Positions 1 through 8,382 of a stretch of 12,257 nucleotides of DNA are shown one piece after another. The position numbers and the translations under genes are program-made. How positions within the stretch are numbered: the stretch's first letter is position 1; each line of letters opens with the position of its first letter. The DNA is from an uncultured Ruminococcus sp. (lineage in GTDB: Bacteria; Bacillota; Clostridia; Lachnospirales; Lachnospiraceae). The stretch covers positions 1 through 12,257 of the forward strand of contig USKR01000012.1 in NCBI GenBank assembly GCA_900555215.1. The letters are read 5' to 3'. The notes under the pieces are model-generated. The model was given only the letters and a program-made list of their open reading frames with translations. It had not been told where the DNA came from and searched no databases.

Positions 1-327
1 AGCGGCATTTACTTTTCAAGCGGCAGGTCCCGGAATAATCCCTGCGTAAGCATTATACCTCAAAACCTTCTCGGATTATACGGGATTCCCTCCTTTTGAC
101 TAAGAATTGTTAAAAAATAGACATTGCACTGTACTGAATCAACAAAAATAAATTATTTTTAGCCTGGTTTTACTGTGAAAAAACCATAAAAAACACAGTG
201 AGTTCATATTTTCTGAAAAAAGTCGATAAATAATGAATAAAAAACCGACCTCTGCGGAGGCAGAAAAAGGGCAAAATGAAATAAAAATTGTGCATCGGGC
301 AAAATGCGAAGCGGGCGCTGATGAATA
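1..327. other. Intergenic region without a supported gene
   Basis: I see no convincing gene here. The + strand is open from position 1 to a TGA at 97-99 in one frame (32 codons), which could be the tail of a gene starting outside the window, but the peptide is not recognisable. The stretch from about 100 to 260 is AT-rich. Visible structure includes GCAGG at 23-27 facing CCTGC at 41-45, and TGGTTTT at 165-171 facing AAAACCA at 180-186. An ACTGTG at 172-177 also faces CACAGT at 194-199. None is followed by a convincing T-run on either strand, so I do not call a terminator or operator. Confidence 0.6.
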
Positions 328-356
328 TTGACAAAAATTTTGGCGGGGCGTAATAT
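328..356 (+). promoter_or_regulatory. Sigma-A type promoter of the ATP synthase operon
   Basis: TTGACA at 328-333 and TAATAT at 351-356 are separated by exactly 17 bp. The -35 is a perfect match to the housekeeping consensus and the -10 matches at five of six positions. Transcription would begin near 362-364, giving a leader of about 190 nt before atpB. No equally good promoter is visible between the atp genes, so this is the likely sole driver of the operon within the window. Confidence 0.85.
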
Positions 357-362
357 TGTTAC

Positions 363-553
363 AGCTTTTGAAGGCGCAGGATTCACGCCGGAAAAAGCCG
401 GGAAAGATTCAAGGGGTTCAATGAGGAACAACTCCTTTTTTTGTACAAAAAAATCCCTTCAAACAGGAAAAATCTCCTGCTCGAACGGATCTGTCCCGCA
501 TTGAAAACAAAGAAAAAGGAGGGAGTAATACGGGAAATCTGACAGAAACACTG
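363..553 (+). promoter_or_regulatory. Long structured leader of the atp operon
   Basis: The inferred 5' untranslated region contains a 27-codon open frame (ATG 421 to TGA 502-504, preceded by AAGGGG at 411-416). It also holds an 18-bp perfect palindrome TTTTTTTGTACAAAAAAA (436-453), a small hairpin CAGGA/TCCTG (464-479) and a strong ribosome binding site AAAGGAGGG (515-523). CTCCTTTTT at 432-440 is exactly complementary to AAAAAGGAG at 513-521, so the ribosome binding site could be hidden by long-range pairing. Whether the short frame is translated is unknown; its 27-residue peptide resembles nothing I recognise. Confidence 0.4.
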
Positions 554-1210
554 ATGGAAGAGCTGAACTGTGAGACAGTCTTCACCCTTCCGGTCCTGGG
601 CGGGATCTCAGAGTCAGTCGTTGTCACCTGGATTATCATGGCAGTGCTTGTAGTGCTGTCCATTATCCTTACAAGAAATCTGAGGGTGGAAAACCCCGGG
701 AAGGTACAGCTTGCGCTGGAAGCGGCGATAAGCTGGGCGCAGGATTTCTTTGAGGGTGTCATCGGCAGGGAAAACCGGGGATATGTCCCATATCTGATCA
801 CGGTCCTGCTGTATCTGGGCGCAGCGAACACGATCGCTCTTTTCGGGTTTAAGCCGCCCACAAAAGATCTGAATGTGACCGCAGCGCTTGCAATCATGAG
901 CATGTTTGTGATCGAGTTTTCAGGTATCCGCAAAAACGGGGTAAAGCACTGGGTAAAGCATTTCGGACAGCCGGTACCCGTGGTGGCGCCGATCATGGCG
1001 CTGGAGGTCGTGATAAGACCGCTGTCGCTCTGTATGCGTCTTTTCGGCAATATGCTGGCGGGATTTGTTGTATTAGAGCTTTTGAAATATTTTGTGCCGC
1101 TGATCGTGCCGATCCCGGTAAGTTTTTATTTTGACCTCTTTGACGGGCTGCTTCAGGCATATGTATTCGTATTCCTGACAGCGCTCTTTATGACGGAGGA
1201 GATGGAGTAG
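554..1210 (+). CDS. atpB: F1Fo ATP synthase subunit a
   Basis: Subunit a is the membrane stator that forms the two proton half-channels against the c-ring in the Fo sector. The 218-residue product is very hydrophobic, with about five to six membrane segments. The diagnostic block is RPLSLCMRLFGNMLAG around residues 155-170; R162, in MRLFGN, is the essential arginine facing the c-ring carboxylate. QAYVFVFLTALF near the C-terminus (Q201) is the last conserved helix. The start is uncertain: ATG 554 gives the usual MEELNCETVF beginning but has no adjacent ribosome binding site. The strong site at 515-523 is correctly spaced for an in-frame ACG at 530, which would add eight residues. No stop interrupts that extension. 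It is the first gene of the atp operon; no atpI or atpZ is visible upstream. Confidence 0.95.
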   Translation: MEELNCETVFTLPVLGGISESVVVTWIIMAVLVVLSIILTRNLRVENPGKVQLALEAAISWAQDFFEGVIGRENRGYVPYLITVLLYLGAANTIALFGFKPPTKDLNVTAALAIMSMFVIEFSGIRKNGVKHWVKHFGQPVPVVAPIMALEVVIRPLSLCMRLFGNMLAGFVVLELLKYFVPLIVPIPVSFYFDLFDGLLQAYVFVFLTALFMTEEME

Positions 1211-1212
1211 AG

Positions 1213-1269
1213 CCCTTCTTTTATAAAATAAAAGGGACAAAAGATCGGTCTTTATATTGATCTGATCTT
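1213..1269 (+). promoter_or_regulatory. Intercistronic stem-loops before atpE
   Basis: The 99-nt gap between atpB and atpE is by far the longest in the Fo half of the operon apart from the gap after atpE. CCC plus TTTTAT (1213-1224, with a TTC bulge) pairs with ATAAAAGGG (1228-1236) around an AAA loop. AAGATC (1241-1246) pairs with GATCTT (1264-1269). There is no T-run after either, so they do not look like terminators. Because c is needed in about ten or more copies per enzyme, these are plausibly mRNA-processing or translation-enhancing elements (inference). Confidence 0.4.
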
Positions 1270-1309
1270 ATTAAAAAGATTATTTATTAAGGAAAAGGAG
1301 ATTAAGACA

Positions 1310-1534
1310 ATGGGAACAATTATAGCTATCGGAGCAGGTATTGCAGTTTTGACAGGTATCGGAGCAGGCGTTGGAATCGGTATTGCGACAGGAAAAGCAA
1401 CAGAGGCGATCGCAAGACAGCCTGAGGCAGAGGGAAAGATCAGTAAAAACCTGATCCTTGGATGTGCGCTGGCAGAGGCAACCGCGATCTATGGTTTCAT
1501 TATCGGAATCATGATCATTTTCTTCCTTCAGTAA
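1310..1534 (+). CDS. atpE: F1Fo ATP synthase subunit c (proteolipid)
   Basis: Subunit c forms the rotating ring of Fo; each copy carries one ion on a buried carboxylate. The 74-residue hairpin has a glycine-rich first helix ([13 protein letters not shown]), the polar loop ARQPEAEGK that contacts gamma and epsilon, and a second helix with the ion-binding glutamate E56 in LAEATAIY. Aligned by eye with the sodium-type c subunit of Ilyobacter tartaricus (offset nine residues), the sodium ligands Q32 and S66 are replaced by I23 and A57. This predicts proton rather than sodium coupling. The ribosome binding site AAGGAG (1295-1300) sits nine bases from the ATG and is excellent, fitting the high copy number needed. 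The gene is flanked by hairpins on both sides. Confidence 0.97.
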   Translation: MGTIIAIGAGIAVLTGIGAGVGIGIATGKATEAIARQPEAEGKISKNLILGCALAEATAIYGFIIGIMIIFFLQ

Positions 1535-1547
1535 GAGCAGGGCAGTG

Positions 1548-1581
1548 TCCCGGAATGCGGCCGATGAGGCAGGCGCCGGGA
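1548..1581 (+). promoter_or_regulatory. Stem-loop between atpE and atpF
   Basis: TCCCGG (1548-1553) pairs with CCGGGA (1576-1581), and inside it GCC (1560-1562) pairs with GGC (1568-1570). This is a GC-rich hairpin just after the atpE stop codon. It lacks a following T-run and the operon clearly continues, so a role as a 3' stability barrier for the atpE message or a partial pause site is more likely than termination. Confidence 0.45.
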
Positions 1582-1609
1582 AAGTTCATAAGAAAGGCAG
1601 GTCAAAAAG

Positions 1610-2110
1610 GTGATTCAGATAAACATGAACCTTGTCTATACTATTATAAACCTTGTTGTCCTTTATCTTTTGCTGAGACATTTCCTTATCCGCCCTGTGA
1701 CGCAGATTATGGAGAAAAGGAAACAGATGGTAGAAGAAGGCTTCAAAAATGCACGGGATATGCAGGATCAGGCTGCCCGGATGAAGCAGGAATATGAGGA
1801 AGCGATGAGCGGGGCAAAACAAGAGTCGCTGCGGATCGTGGACAATGCCCGCAGATCCGCAAAGGCAGAGTATGACAGGATCGTCGGCGAGGCAGGGGAT
1901 AAGGCTGGAAGCATTATTGAGTCCGCAAAGGAGACTGTCCGGGTGGAGCGTGAAAAGACGATGAAGGAACTTCAGTCACAGATCGCAGGTCTGGCTGTGG
2001 CTTCTGCGGCTAAGCTCATGGGCGGACAGGAGGACAGCGGTCTGTATGATCAGTTTCTGAAAGAGACGTCAGGAGAGACGGGTGAGGTCGATAAAAATGA
2101 AGACAGATAA
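1610..2110 (+). CDS. atpF: F1Fo ATP synthase subunit b
   Basis: Subunit b is the peripheral stalk that holds the alpha/beta hexamer against the turning rotor. The 166-residue product has one N-terminal membrane helix (about residues 7-27, YTIINLVVLYLLLRHFL), the RPV motif at the membrane boundary, and a long charged coiled-coil helix (about 33-140) rich in E, K, R, A and Q. The GTG start at 1610 gives MIQINMNLVYTIINL, with the usual ten or so residues before TIINL. An in-frame ATG at 1625 has AAAAAGGTGAT at 1604-1614 as a good ribosome binding site and would shorten the protein by five residues; either is possible. The 3' end overlaps atpH. Confidence 0.95.
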   Translation: MIQINMNLVYTIINLVVLYLLLRHFLIRPVTQIMEKRKQMVEEGFKNARDMQDQAARMKQEYEEAMSGAKQESLRIVDNARRSAKAEYDRIVGEAGDKAGSIIESAKETVRVEREKTMKELQSQIAGLAVASAAKLMGGQEDSGLYDQFLKETSGETGEVDKNEDR

Positions 2111-2642
2111 TGAAGTGCGCTGCTCCTCGCCGGCAGTTTCCTACGGAAAGGTGCTCTTTGGGATGAACATCCCGGAGGGGGCAGTTGATAAAACAAGAGA
2201 GATACTGCGGGAAGTTCCTCAGCTTACGGATCTGTTTATGAATCCGACGATACCTCTGAAAACGAAGTGCAGCGTGGCTGATAAAGTATTTCCCAATGAA
2301 ATGAGAAATTTCATGAAGACAGTATGCCGTTATCAGAAGATGGGATTGATCGGTGAAATATTTGCCGCGTATGACAGGTGCAGGGAAAAGCAGGCGGGAA
2401 TCCGGAATGCCGTACTGTACTGTGTCACACCGCCCGGCGAGGAACAGAAAAAGGGGATCGAGGCATTCATCTGCCGAAAATACGGGGCAAAAGAGGCGAA
2501 GCTTTCGGTCTGCCGTGACGATTCCCTGATGGGAGGCTTTCTCCTGCGTGTGGGAAGCGATGAATATGACTGGAGCGTGAAGGGCCGCATGGACAGGCTT
2601 GCACAGGAGCTGGGCTGTGATAATACATTAACCTGGAGGTGA
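2097..2642 (+). CDS. atpH: F1Fo ATP synthase subunit delta
   Basis: Delta sits on top of F1 and ties the alpha subunits to the b stalk. The 181-residue product has the family plan: a helical N-terminal domain ([11 protein letters not shown], then [15 protein letters not shown]) and a C-terminal part ending in [28 protein letters not shown], the conserved beta-strand and helix signature. I chose ATG 2097, with GGTGAGG upstream, because the conserved tyrosine of the first helix then lies close to the usual distance from the start. GTG 2082 with AGGAG at 2071-2075 would add five residues and cannot be excluded. With the 2097 start it overlaps the end of atpF by 14 nt, implying translational coupling. 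Its TGA lies inside the atpA ribosome binding site. Confidence 0.93.
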   Translation: MKTDNEVRCSSPAVSYGKVLFGMNIPEGAVDKTREILREVPQLTDLFMNPTIPLKTKCSVADKVFPNEMRNFMKTVCRYQKMGLIGEIFAAYDRCREKQAGIRNAVLYCVTPPGEEQKKGIEAFICRKYGAKEAKLSVCRDDSLMGGFLLRVGSDEYDWSVKGRMDRLAQELGCDNTLTWR

Positions 2643-2647
2643 ACAAG

Positions 2648-4153
2648 GTGGGTTCAATCAATTCAGATGAGATTATCTCTGTCTTGAGAGAAGAGATAGA
2701 GAATTTTGATAAGATGAGCAGAGACAGTGAAGTGGGGACTGTCATTGCAGTAGGCGACGGGATCGCCAGGATCTATGGGATCGACCATGCTATGTACGGA
2801 GAGATCGTTACGTTTGAGAACGGGCTTAAAGGTATGGTACAGGATATCCGCAAGGATGAGATCGGATGTATCCTCTTTGGGAGTGATACCGGGATCCGCG
2901 AGGGCGCAAAGGTGTCCAGAACAGGAAAGAGAGCCGGTGTGCCGGTAGGCGATGCATATATCGGACGCGTGGTCAATGCGCTTGGAGAGGCGGTCGACGG
3001 AAGAGGAGAGATCGAGGCGGATGACTACCGTCCCATCGAAAGAGAAGCTCCTGGGATCATTGACCGCAAATCGGTCAGCGTTCCGCTGGAGACGGGAATC
3101 CTCTCAATTGACGCAATGTTTCCGATCGGACGCGGTCAGCGCGAGCTGATCATCGGGGACAGACAGACCGGAAAGACTTCCATTGCCATGGATACGATCT
3201 TAAACCAGAAGGGCAAGGATGTGGTCTGCATCTATGTTGCCATCGGACAGAAAGCATCTACTGTGGCAAAGGTGGTAAACACTCTGAAGACACATGGGGC
3301 AATGGATTACACGATCGTAGTCTCATCCACGGCAAGCGACTGCGCGCCGCTTCAGTATATTGCGCCTTATGCGGGAACAGCAATGGCTGAACATTTTATG
3401 TATCAGGGAAAGGATGTTCTGATCGTATATGACGACCTGTCAAAGCATGCTGTCGCTTACCGTGCGCTTTCCCTTTTGCTGGGGCGTTCGCCGGGACGAG
3501 AGGCTTATCCGGGAGACGTGTTCTATCTGCACTCAAGACTGTTAGAGAGATCCAGCCGCTTAAGCGACGCGCTGGGCGGGGGATCGATCACCGCGCTGCC
3601 GATCATTGAGACGCAGGCGGGGGATGTGTCCGCGTATATTCCTACAAATGTTATTTCCATCACAGACGGACAGATCTTCCTGGAGAGCGGTCTTTTCGCA
3701 TCCGGAATGAGACCTGCTGTGAACGTGGGACTTTCTGTATCCCGTGTGGGCGGTGCGGCTCAGACCAAAGCGATGAAAAAGGCGTCGGGAAGTATCCGCA
3801 TTGATCTGGCGCAGTACAGGGAAATGGAAGTATTTACTCAGTTCAGCTCTGATCTGGACGCGGCGACAAAGGAGCAGCTTGAGTATGGCAGCGGTCTGAT
3901 GGAGCTGTTAAAGCAGCCGTTGTATCATCCGCTGTCTCTTCATGAGAAGGTTATTACCCTGTGCGCTGCAACACACAAGGTGATGCTTGGGATCGAGAAG
4001 AAAGAGATCAAAAAGTTCCAGGCAGATCTTCTTACTTATTTCGAGACTGCGCATCCGGAGATCGGACAGGAGATCGAGGAGAAGAAGGCGCTCTCAGAGG
4101 AACTGATCGGAAAGATCGTTGAGACCGCCAGGGAATTTAAGAAGAGCAGGTGA
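2648..4153 (+). CDS. atpA: F1Fo ATP synthase subunit alpha
   Basis: Alpha is the non-catalytic nucleotide-binding subunit of the F1 hexamer. The 501-residue product has an N-terminal beta-barrel ([17 protein letters not shown]), the P-loop GDRQTGKTS at about residue 170, the Walker B strand LIVYDD near 258-263, and the [10 protein letters not shown] segment whose arginine (about residue 366) reaches into the neighbouring beta site. A helical C-terminal domain follows. I chose GTG 2648 because GGAGGTG (2635-2641) is six bases upstream and the result, MGSINSDEI, matches the usual N-terminal length. The longer frame from GTG 2639 would use codons that are themselves the ribosome binding site. 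The gap to atpH is only five bases. Confidence 0.97.
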   Translation: MGSINSDEIISVLREEIENFDKMSRDSEVGTVIAVGDGIARIYGIDHAMYGEIVTFENGLKGMVQDIRKDEIGCILFGSDTGIREGAKVSRTGKRAGVPVGDAYIGRVVNALGEAVDGRGEIEADDYRPIEREAPGIIDRKSVSVPLETGILSIDAMFPIGRGQRELIIGDRQTGKTSIAMDTILNQKGKDVVCIYVAIGQKASTVAKVVNTLKTHGAMDYTIVVSSTASDCAPLQYIAPYAGTAMAEHFMYQGKDVLIVYDDLSKHAVAYRALSLLLGRSPGREAYPGDVFYLHSRLLERSSRLSDALGGGSITALPIIETQAGDVSAYIPTNVISITDGQIFLESGLFASGMRPAVNVGLSVSRVGGAAQTKAMKKASGSIRIDLAQYREMEVFTQFSSDLDAATKEQLEYGSGLMELLKQPLYHPLSLHEKVITLCAATHKVMLGIEKKEIKKFQADLLTYFETAHPEIGQEIEEKKALSEELIGKIVETAREFKKSR

Positions 4154-4157
4154 TAAT

Positions 4158-5042
4158 ATGGCAAATATCAGAGAGATACAGAGCCGGATCAACAGTGTCA
4201 GGGACACAATGAAGATCACAAATGCCATGTACATGATCTCCTCCTCAAAGATGACTCAGGCAAAGAAAAAACTGATGGAGACAGAACCGTATTTCTATGC
4301 GCTTCAGGGTGAAATATCCAGGATCCTCCGGCATCTGCCGGAACTGGAGCATCCGTTTTTTGACACGAGAGAAAAAATCGGGTCAGAGAAGAGAAAGATC
4401 GGTTCCATCGTAGTAACGGCAGACAAAGGGCTTGCGGGAGCATATAACCATAATGTCGTAAAGCTGGAGGAAGAGATCCTGGCAAAGCCGGGGGTCCACA
4501 AATTATTTGTCGTAGGAGAGCTGGGGCGGCATTATTTCGCAAAGCGGGGCGTAGAGATCGATACGAATTTCCAGTATACGGTCCAGAAGCCTACTATGCA
4601 CAGGGCGAGAGATATTTCGGGAGTCCTGCTGGAGCAGTTCCGTTCGGGAGATCTGGATGAGATCTATATTGTATATACACGAATGGAAAATTCCGTTCAG
4701 TCAGAAGCTGAGGTGTTAAAGCTCCTGCCTCTGGAGAGAAGCTCCTTTAATGAGATGAAAATGCCGTTAAATATGTACCGGGAGGCGATCGACCTTTATC
4801 CGTCGGCAGAGGTGGTGATGGACAGTATCATACCGAACTATGTCACGGGTATGATATACGGGTGTCTGGTAGAAGCGTACGCCAGCGAGCATAACGCCCG
4901 CATGATGGCAATGAAATCTGCGACAGACAGCGCCCAGAGTCTGATACATGATTTGTCTATTATATATAACAGGGCAAGACAGGCGGCAATCACCCAGGAG
5001 ATTACAGAGGTGTGCAGCGGCGCAAGGGCGCAGCAGAAATAG
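4158..5042 (+). CDS. atpG: F1Fo ATP synthase subunit gamma
   Basis: Gamma is the central rotor shaft that turns within the alpha/beta hexamer and couples it to the c-ring. The 294-residue product shows both ends of the family coiled coil: MANIREIQSRINSVRDTMKITNAMYMISSSKM at the N-terminus and ARMMAMKSATDSAQSLIHDLSIIYNRARQAAITQEITEVCSGA at the C-terminus. Between them lies a Rossmann-like middle domain (IVVTADKGLAGAYN). The start at ATG 4158 follows AGGTGAT (4148-4154) and lies four bases after the atpA stop; a longer upstream frame to 4119 lies within atpA and is not needed. The 3' neighbour atpD is separated by an inverted-repeat element, unusual in this otherwise compact operon. Confidence 0.97.
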   Translation: MANIREIQSRINSVRDTMKITNAMYMISSSKMTQAKKKLMETEPYFYALQGEISRILRHLPELEHPFFDTREKIGSEKRKIGSIVVTADKGLAGAYNHNVVKLEEEILAKPGVHKLFVVGELGRHYFAKRGVEIDTNFQYTVQKPTMHRARDISGVLLEQFRSGDLDEIYIVYTRMENSVQSEAEVLKLLPLERSSFNEMKMPLNMYREAIDLYPSAEVVMDSIIPNYVTGMIYGCLVEAYASEHNARMMAMKSATDSAQSLIHDLSIIYNRARQAAITQEITEVCSGARAQQK

Positions 5043-5072
5043 TAGGAATATTCATGAATGTTTCGAAAGTGT

Positions 5073-6542
<1,470 letters not shown>

Positions 6543-6548
6543 GAGGAT

Positions 6549-6965
6549 ATGGATACATTCGGACTGAAGATCATAGCGAGTGATAAAGTGTTCTATGAGG
6601 GACGATGCCGGAAGCTGATCATCCCCGCTCCGGATGGGGAGAAGGGGATCCTTCCGAACCATGAAAATATGGTCATTGCAGTCACTGTGGGAATTGGCCG
6701 CATGGAGGCTGAGGAAGGCAAATGGCAGGAAGTCGCTCTGGGCGGCGGCTTCGCGGAGATCGTCAACAACCGTGTCACCCTGATCGTGGATACGGCGGAA
6801 CGCCCGGAGGACATTGATGTCCGCCGCGCCAGGGAGCAGAGGGAGCGGGCGGAGGAGCAGCTCCGCCAGAAGCAGAGCACACAGGAGTATCACCACACCC
6901 AGGCGTCCCTCGCCAGGGCAATGAACAGGCTGAGGCTTGCGCAGGATAAGAAGTGGAACCTGTAA
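6549..6965 (+). CDS. atpC: F1Fo ATP synthase subunit epsilon
   Basis: Epsilon is the small rotor subunit that links gamma to the c-ring and can inhibit ATP hydrolysis. The 138-residue product has the N-terminal beta-sandwich (FGLKIIASDKVFYEG, then IPAPDGEKGILPNHENMVIAV, and ALGGGFAEIVNNRVTLIVDTAE) and a C-terminal helical hairpin from about residue 90, rich in R, E, Q and A, ending LARAMNRLRLAQDKKWNL. The ribosome binding site AGGAGGAT (6541-6548) overlaps the atpD stop codon, and the gap is six bases. It is the last gene of the operon, followed by a stem-loop. Confidence 0.96.
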   Translation: MDTFGLKIIASDKVFYEGRCRKLIIPAPDGEKGILPNHENMVIAVTVGIGRMEAEEGKWQEVALGGGFAEIVNNRVTLIVDTAERPEDIDVRRAREQRERAEEQLRQKQSTQEYHHTQASLARAMNRLRLAQDKKWNL

Positions 6966-6999
6966 AACCGAAATTTACTAATTATAGAAAAAGCGCGGA

Positions 7000-7050
7000 A
7001 GCACCGGATATTTACCGTTTTTAGGGAGGATGTCCGGTGCTATGATTTTG
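7000..7050 (+). terminator. Stem-loop at the end of the atp operon
   Basis: AGCACCGGA (7000-7008) pairs perfectly with TCCGGTGCT (7033-7041), and the stem can be extended inward by a wobble and two A-T pairs. The loop is long, about 18-24 nt, and the tail ATGATTTTG has only a short T-run, so termination may be inefficient or aided by a factor. Position immediately after atpC and before a new consensus promoter supports a terminator role. Confidence 0.6.
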
Positions 7051-7069
7051 CTAGAAAAAATTACATTTG

Positions 7070-7098
7070 TTGACAGCCATACGTTCCAATGTTATATT
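7070..7098 (+). promoter_or_regulatory. Sigma-A type promoter of the pit operon
   Basis: TTGACA at 7070-7075 and TATATT at 7093-7098 are 17 bp apart, and a TGT at 7090-7092 gives an extended -10. This is a near-ideal housekeeping promoter. Transcription would start near 7104, leaving about 150 nt of leader before the permease gene. Confidence 0.85.
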
Positions 7099-7120
7099 TA
7101 AGTAAAATATAAGTAAAATA
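7092..7120. promoter_or_regulatory. Operator-like dyad and tandem repeat over the pit promoter
   Basis: TTATATTT (7092-7099) and AAATATAA (7105-7112) form an 8-bp inverted repeat with a 5-bp centre that covers the -10 box and start site. In addition TAAGTAAAATA occurs twice in direct tandem (7099-7109 and 7110-7120), a period of 11 bp or about one helical turn. The position would suit a repressor. AT-richness makes chance symmetry easier, so this is only a candidate. Confidence 0.4.
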
Positions 7121-7158
7121 AATGGCGGGAGGAAACATTGAAATACTAAATACAGGAC

Positions 7159-7209
7159 CTGCGCACAGGATGCGCAGAGAACGTTTTGTTTTCCGAACGC
7201 TGTTTTTTT
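7159..7209 (+). promoter_or_regulatory. Attenuator-like leader structure before pit
   Basis: CTGCGC (7159-7164) pairs with GCGCAG (7172-7177). A competing hairpin joins CAG and CGTT (7175-7177 and 7182-7185, with a four-base AGAA bulge) to AACGCTG (7196-7202), followed directly by seven Ts (7203-7209). The two folds share CAG 7175-7177 and are mutually exclusive, which is the arrangement of a terminator/antiterminator switch. The second stem is short and bulged, so its strength is doubtful. I do not recognise a known riboswitch class here. Confidence 0.35.
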
Positions 7210-7254
7210 GCGCAAAAATAAGTTATCCATGTGCAAATGAAAAAGGAGAGTATT

Positions 7255-8307
7255 ATGGACGTTACATTTTCTGGTTTCTGTGAGCAGGTTTTTTCCAACC
7301 CGGTCCTTATGGTCACAGTCCTGCTCACGCTGGGAGTTATTTTTGTAAACGGCTGGACAGACGCGCCGAACGCGATCGCTACATGTATTGCCACGAGGTG
7401 TCTCAAAGTAAGGACAGCAATCATGATGAGCGCTGTGTTCAATTTCCTTGGGGTGCTCGTGATGACGCATATCAACAGCGCGGTGGCATCAACGATCAGC
7501 AATATGGTAGATTTCGGAGGGGAAACGAATGACGCTTTGATCGCGCTTTGCGCGGCCCTGTTTTCTATTGTAGTATACAGTGTGGCAGCTTCTATATTCG
7601 GCATCCCGACCAGCGAGAGCCACAGTCTGATAGCCGGACTGTCGGGGGCCGCCATTGCGATACATAACGGTATCGGCGGCATCAATTTTTCAGAGTGGGC
7701 TAAGGTCCTTTATGGTCTTGTGCTCAGTCTGGCGCTGGGATTTTTTATGGGATGGATCATATGCAAGATCATCACCATTATCTGCGCGGCTGCGGACCGG
7801 CGGAAGACGGACGGCTTTTTCAAGGGAGCGCAGATCTTCGGAGCCGCTTTCATGAGCTTCATGCACGGAGCTCAGGACGGCCAGAAGTTTATCGGCGTAT
7901 TGTTCCTGGGGATCGCTTTCTGCAACGGGCAGAGCAGTGTCCAGGGCATGCTGATCCCTGTGTGGCTCATGCTCCTGTGCAGCGTTGTTATGGGTGTGGG
8001 CACCAGCGTGGGAGGAGAGAAGATCATCAAATCCGTGGGGATGGATATGGTGAAGCTGGAAAAATTCCAGGGCTTTTCCGCGGACCTGGCGGGCGCGGTA
8101 TGCCTCCTGCTCTCCAGCGTATTCGGTATCCCGGTTTCCACGACTCACACAAAGACAAGTGCCATCATGGGAGTCGGGGCTGTGAAGAGACTCTCAGCCA
8201 TTAATTTTGGCGTAGTAAAGGACATGATGCTGACTTGGATCTTCACATTCCCGGGCTGCGGTTTGATCAGTTTTGTGGTGGCAAAGATCTTTGTAGCGGT
8301 ATTTTAA
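7255..8307 (+). CDS. pit: PiT-family inorganic phosphate permease
   Basis: This is a cation-coupled low-affinity phosphate importer in the cytoplasmic membrane. The 350-residue protein has roughly ten hydrophobic segments and the duplicated PiT signature. The first half has VNGWTDAPNAIAT (residues 31-43, the GANDxANA-type motif) and GIPTSESHSLIAGLSGAA (116-133). The second half has FMHGAQDGQKFIG (202-214) and GIPVSTTHTKTSAIMGVGAV (291-310). I chose ATG 7255 because AAGGAG (7243-7248) is ideally placed; the longer frame from 7231 starts upstream of that site. The next gene encodes a DUF47 protein, the usual partner of PiT transporters, 75 nt downstream. Substrates other than phosphate (for example sulfate) are known for some PiT relatives, but the DUF47 linkage favours phosphate. 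Confidence 0.92.
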   Translation: MDVTFSGFCEQVFSNPVLMVTVLLTLGVIFVNGWTDAPNAIATCIATRCLKVRTAIMMSAVFNFLGVLVMTHINSAVASTISNMVDFGGETNDALIALCAALFSIVVYSVAASIFGIPTSESHSLIAGLSGAAIAIHNGIGGINFSEWAKVLYGLVLSLALGFFMGWIICKIITIICAAADRRKTDGFFKGAQIFGAAFMSFMHGAQDGQKFIGVLFLGIAFCNGQSSVQGMLIPVWLMLLCSVVMGVGTSVGGEKIIKSVGMDMVKLEKFQGFSADLAGAVCLLLSSVFGIPVSTTHTKTSAIMGVGAVKRLSAINFGVVKDMMLTWIFTFPGCGLISFVVAKIFVAVF

Positions 8308-8382
8308 CCGGATCTGTCAAAGTTTGTTAAACAGAAAAAGAATCTAAAAATGTCATAGTGAATACCAGAGGAGGAAAGAAAA

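Noticed and set aside
30..90. Two TATAAT boxes on the minus strand suggesting a divergent promoter
   Set aside because: Neither has a recognisable -35 box at 16-18 bp, and no reading frame leads out of the window from them with a convincing start.
107..124. Partial Rex-type redox operator (TTGTTAA, four bases, TAGACAT)
   Set aside because: Only the left half matches the clostridial Rex consensus, the right half fits four of seven positions, and it is about 200 bp upstream of the promoter in AT-rich sequence.
7030..7101. Small open frame (23 codons) starting in the terminator arm
   Set aside because: Its ribosome-binding-like AGGGAGG abuts the ATG, it runs through the pit promoter, and the peptide is unremarkable.
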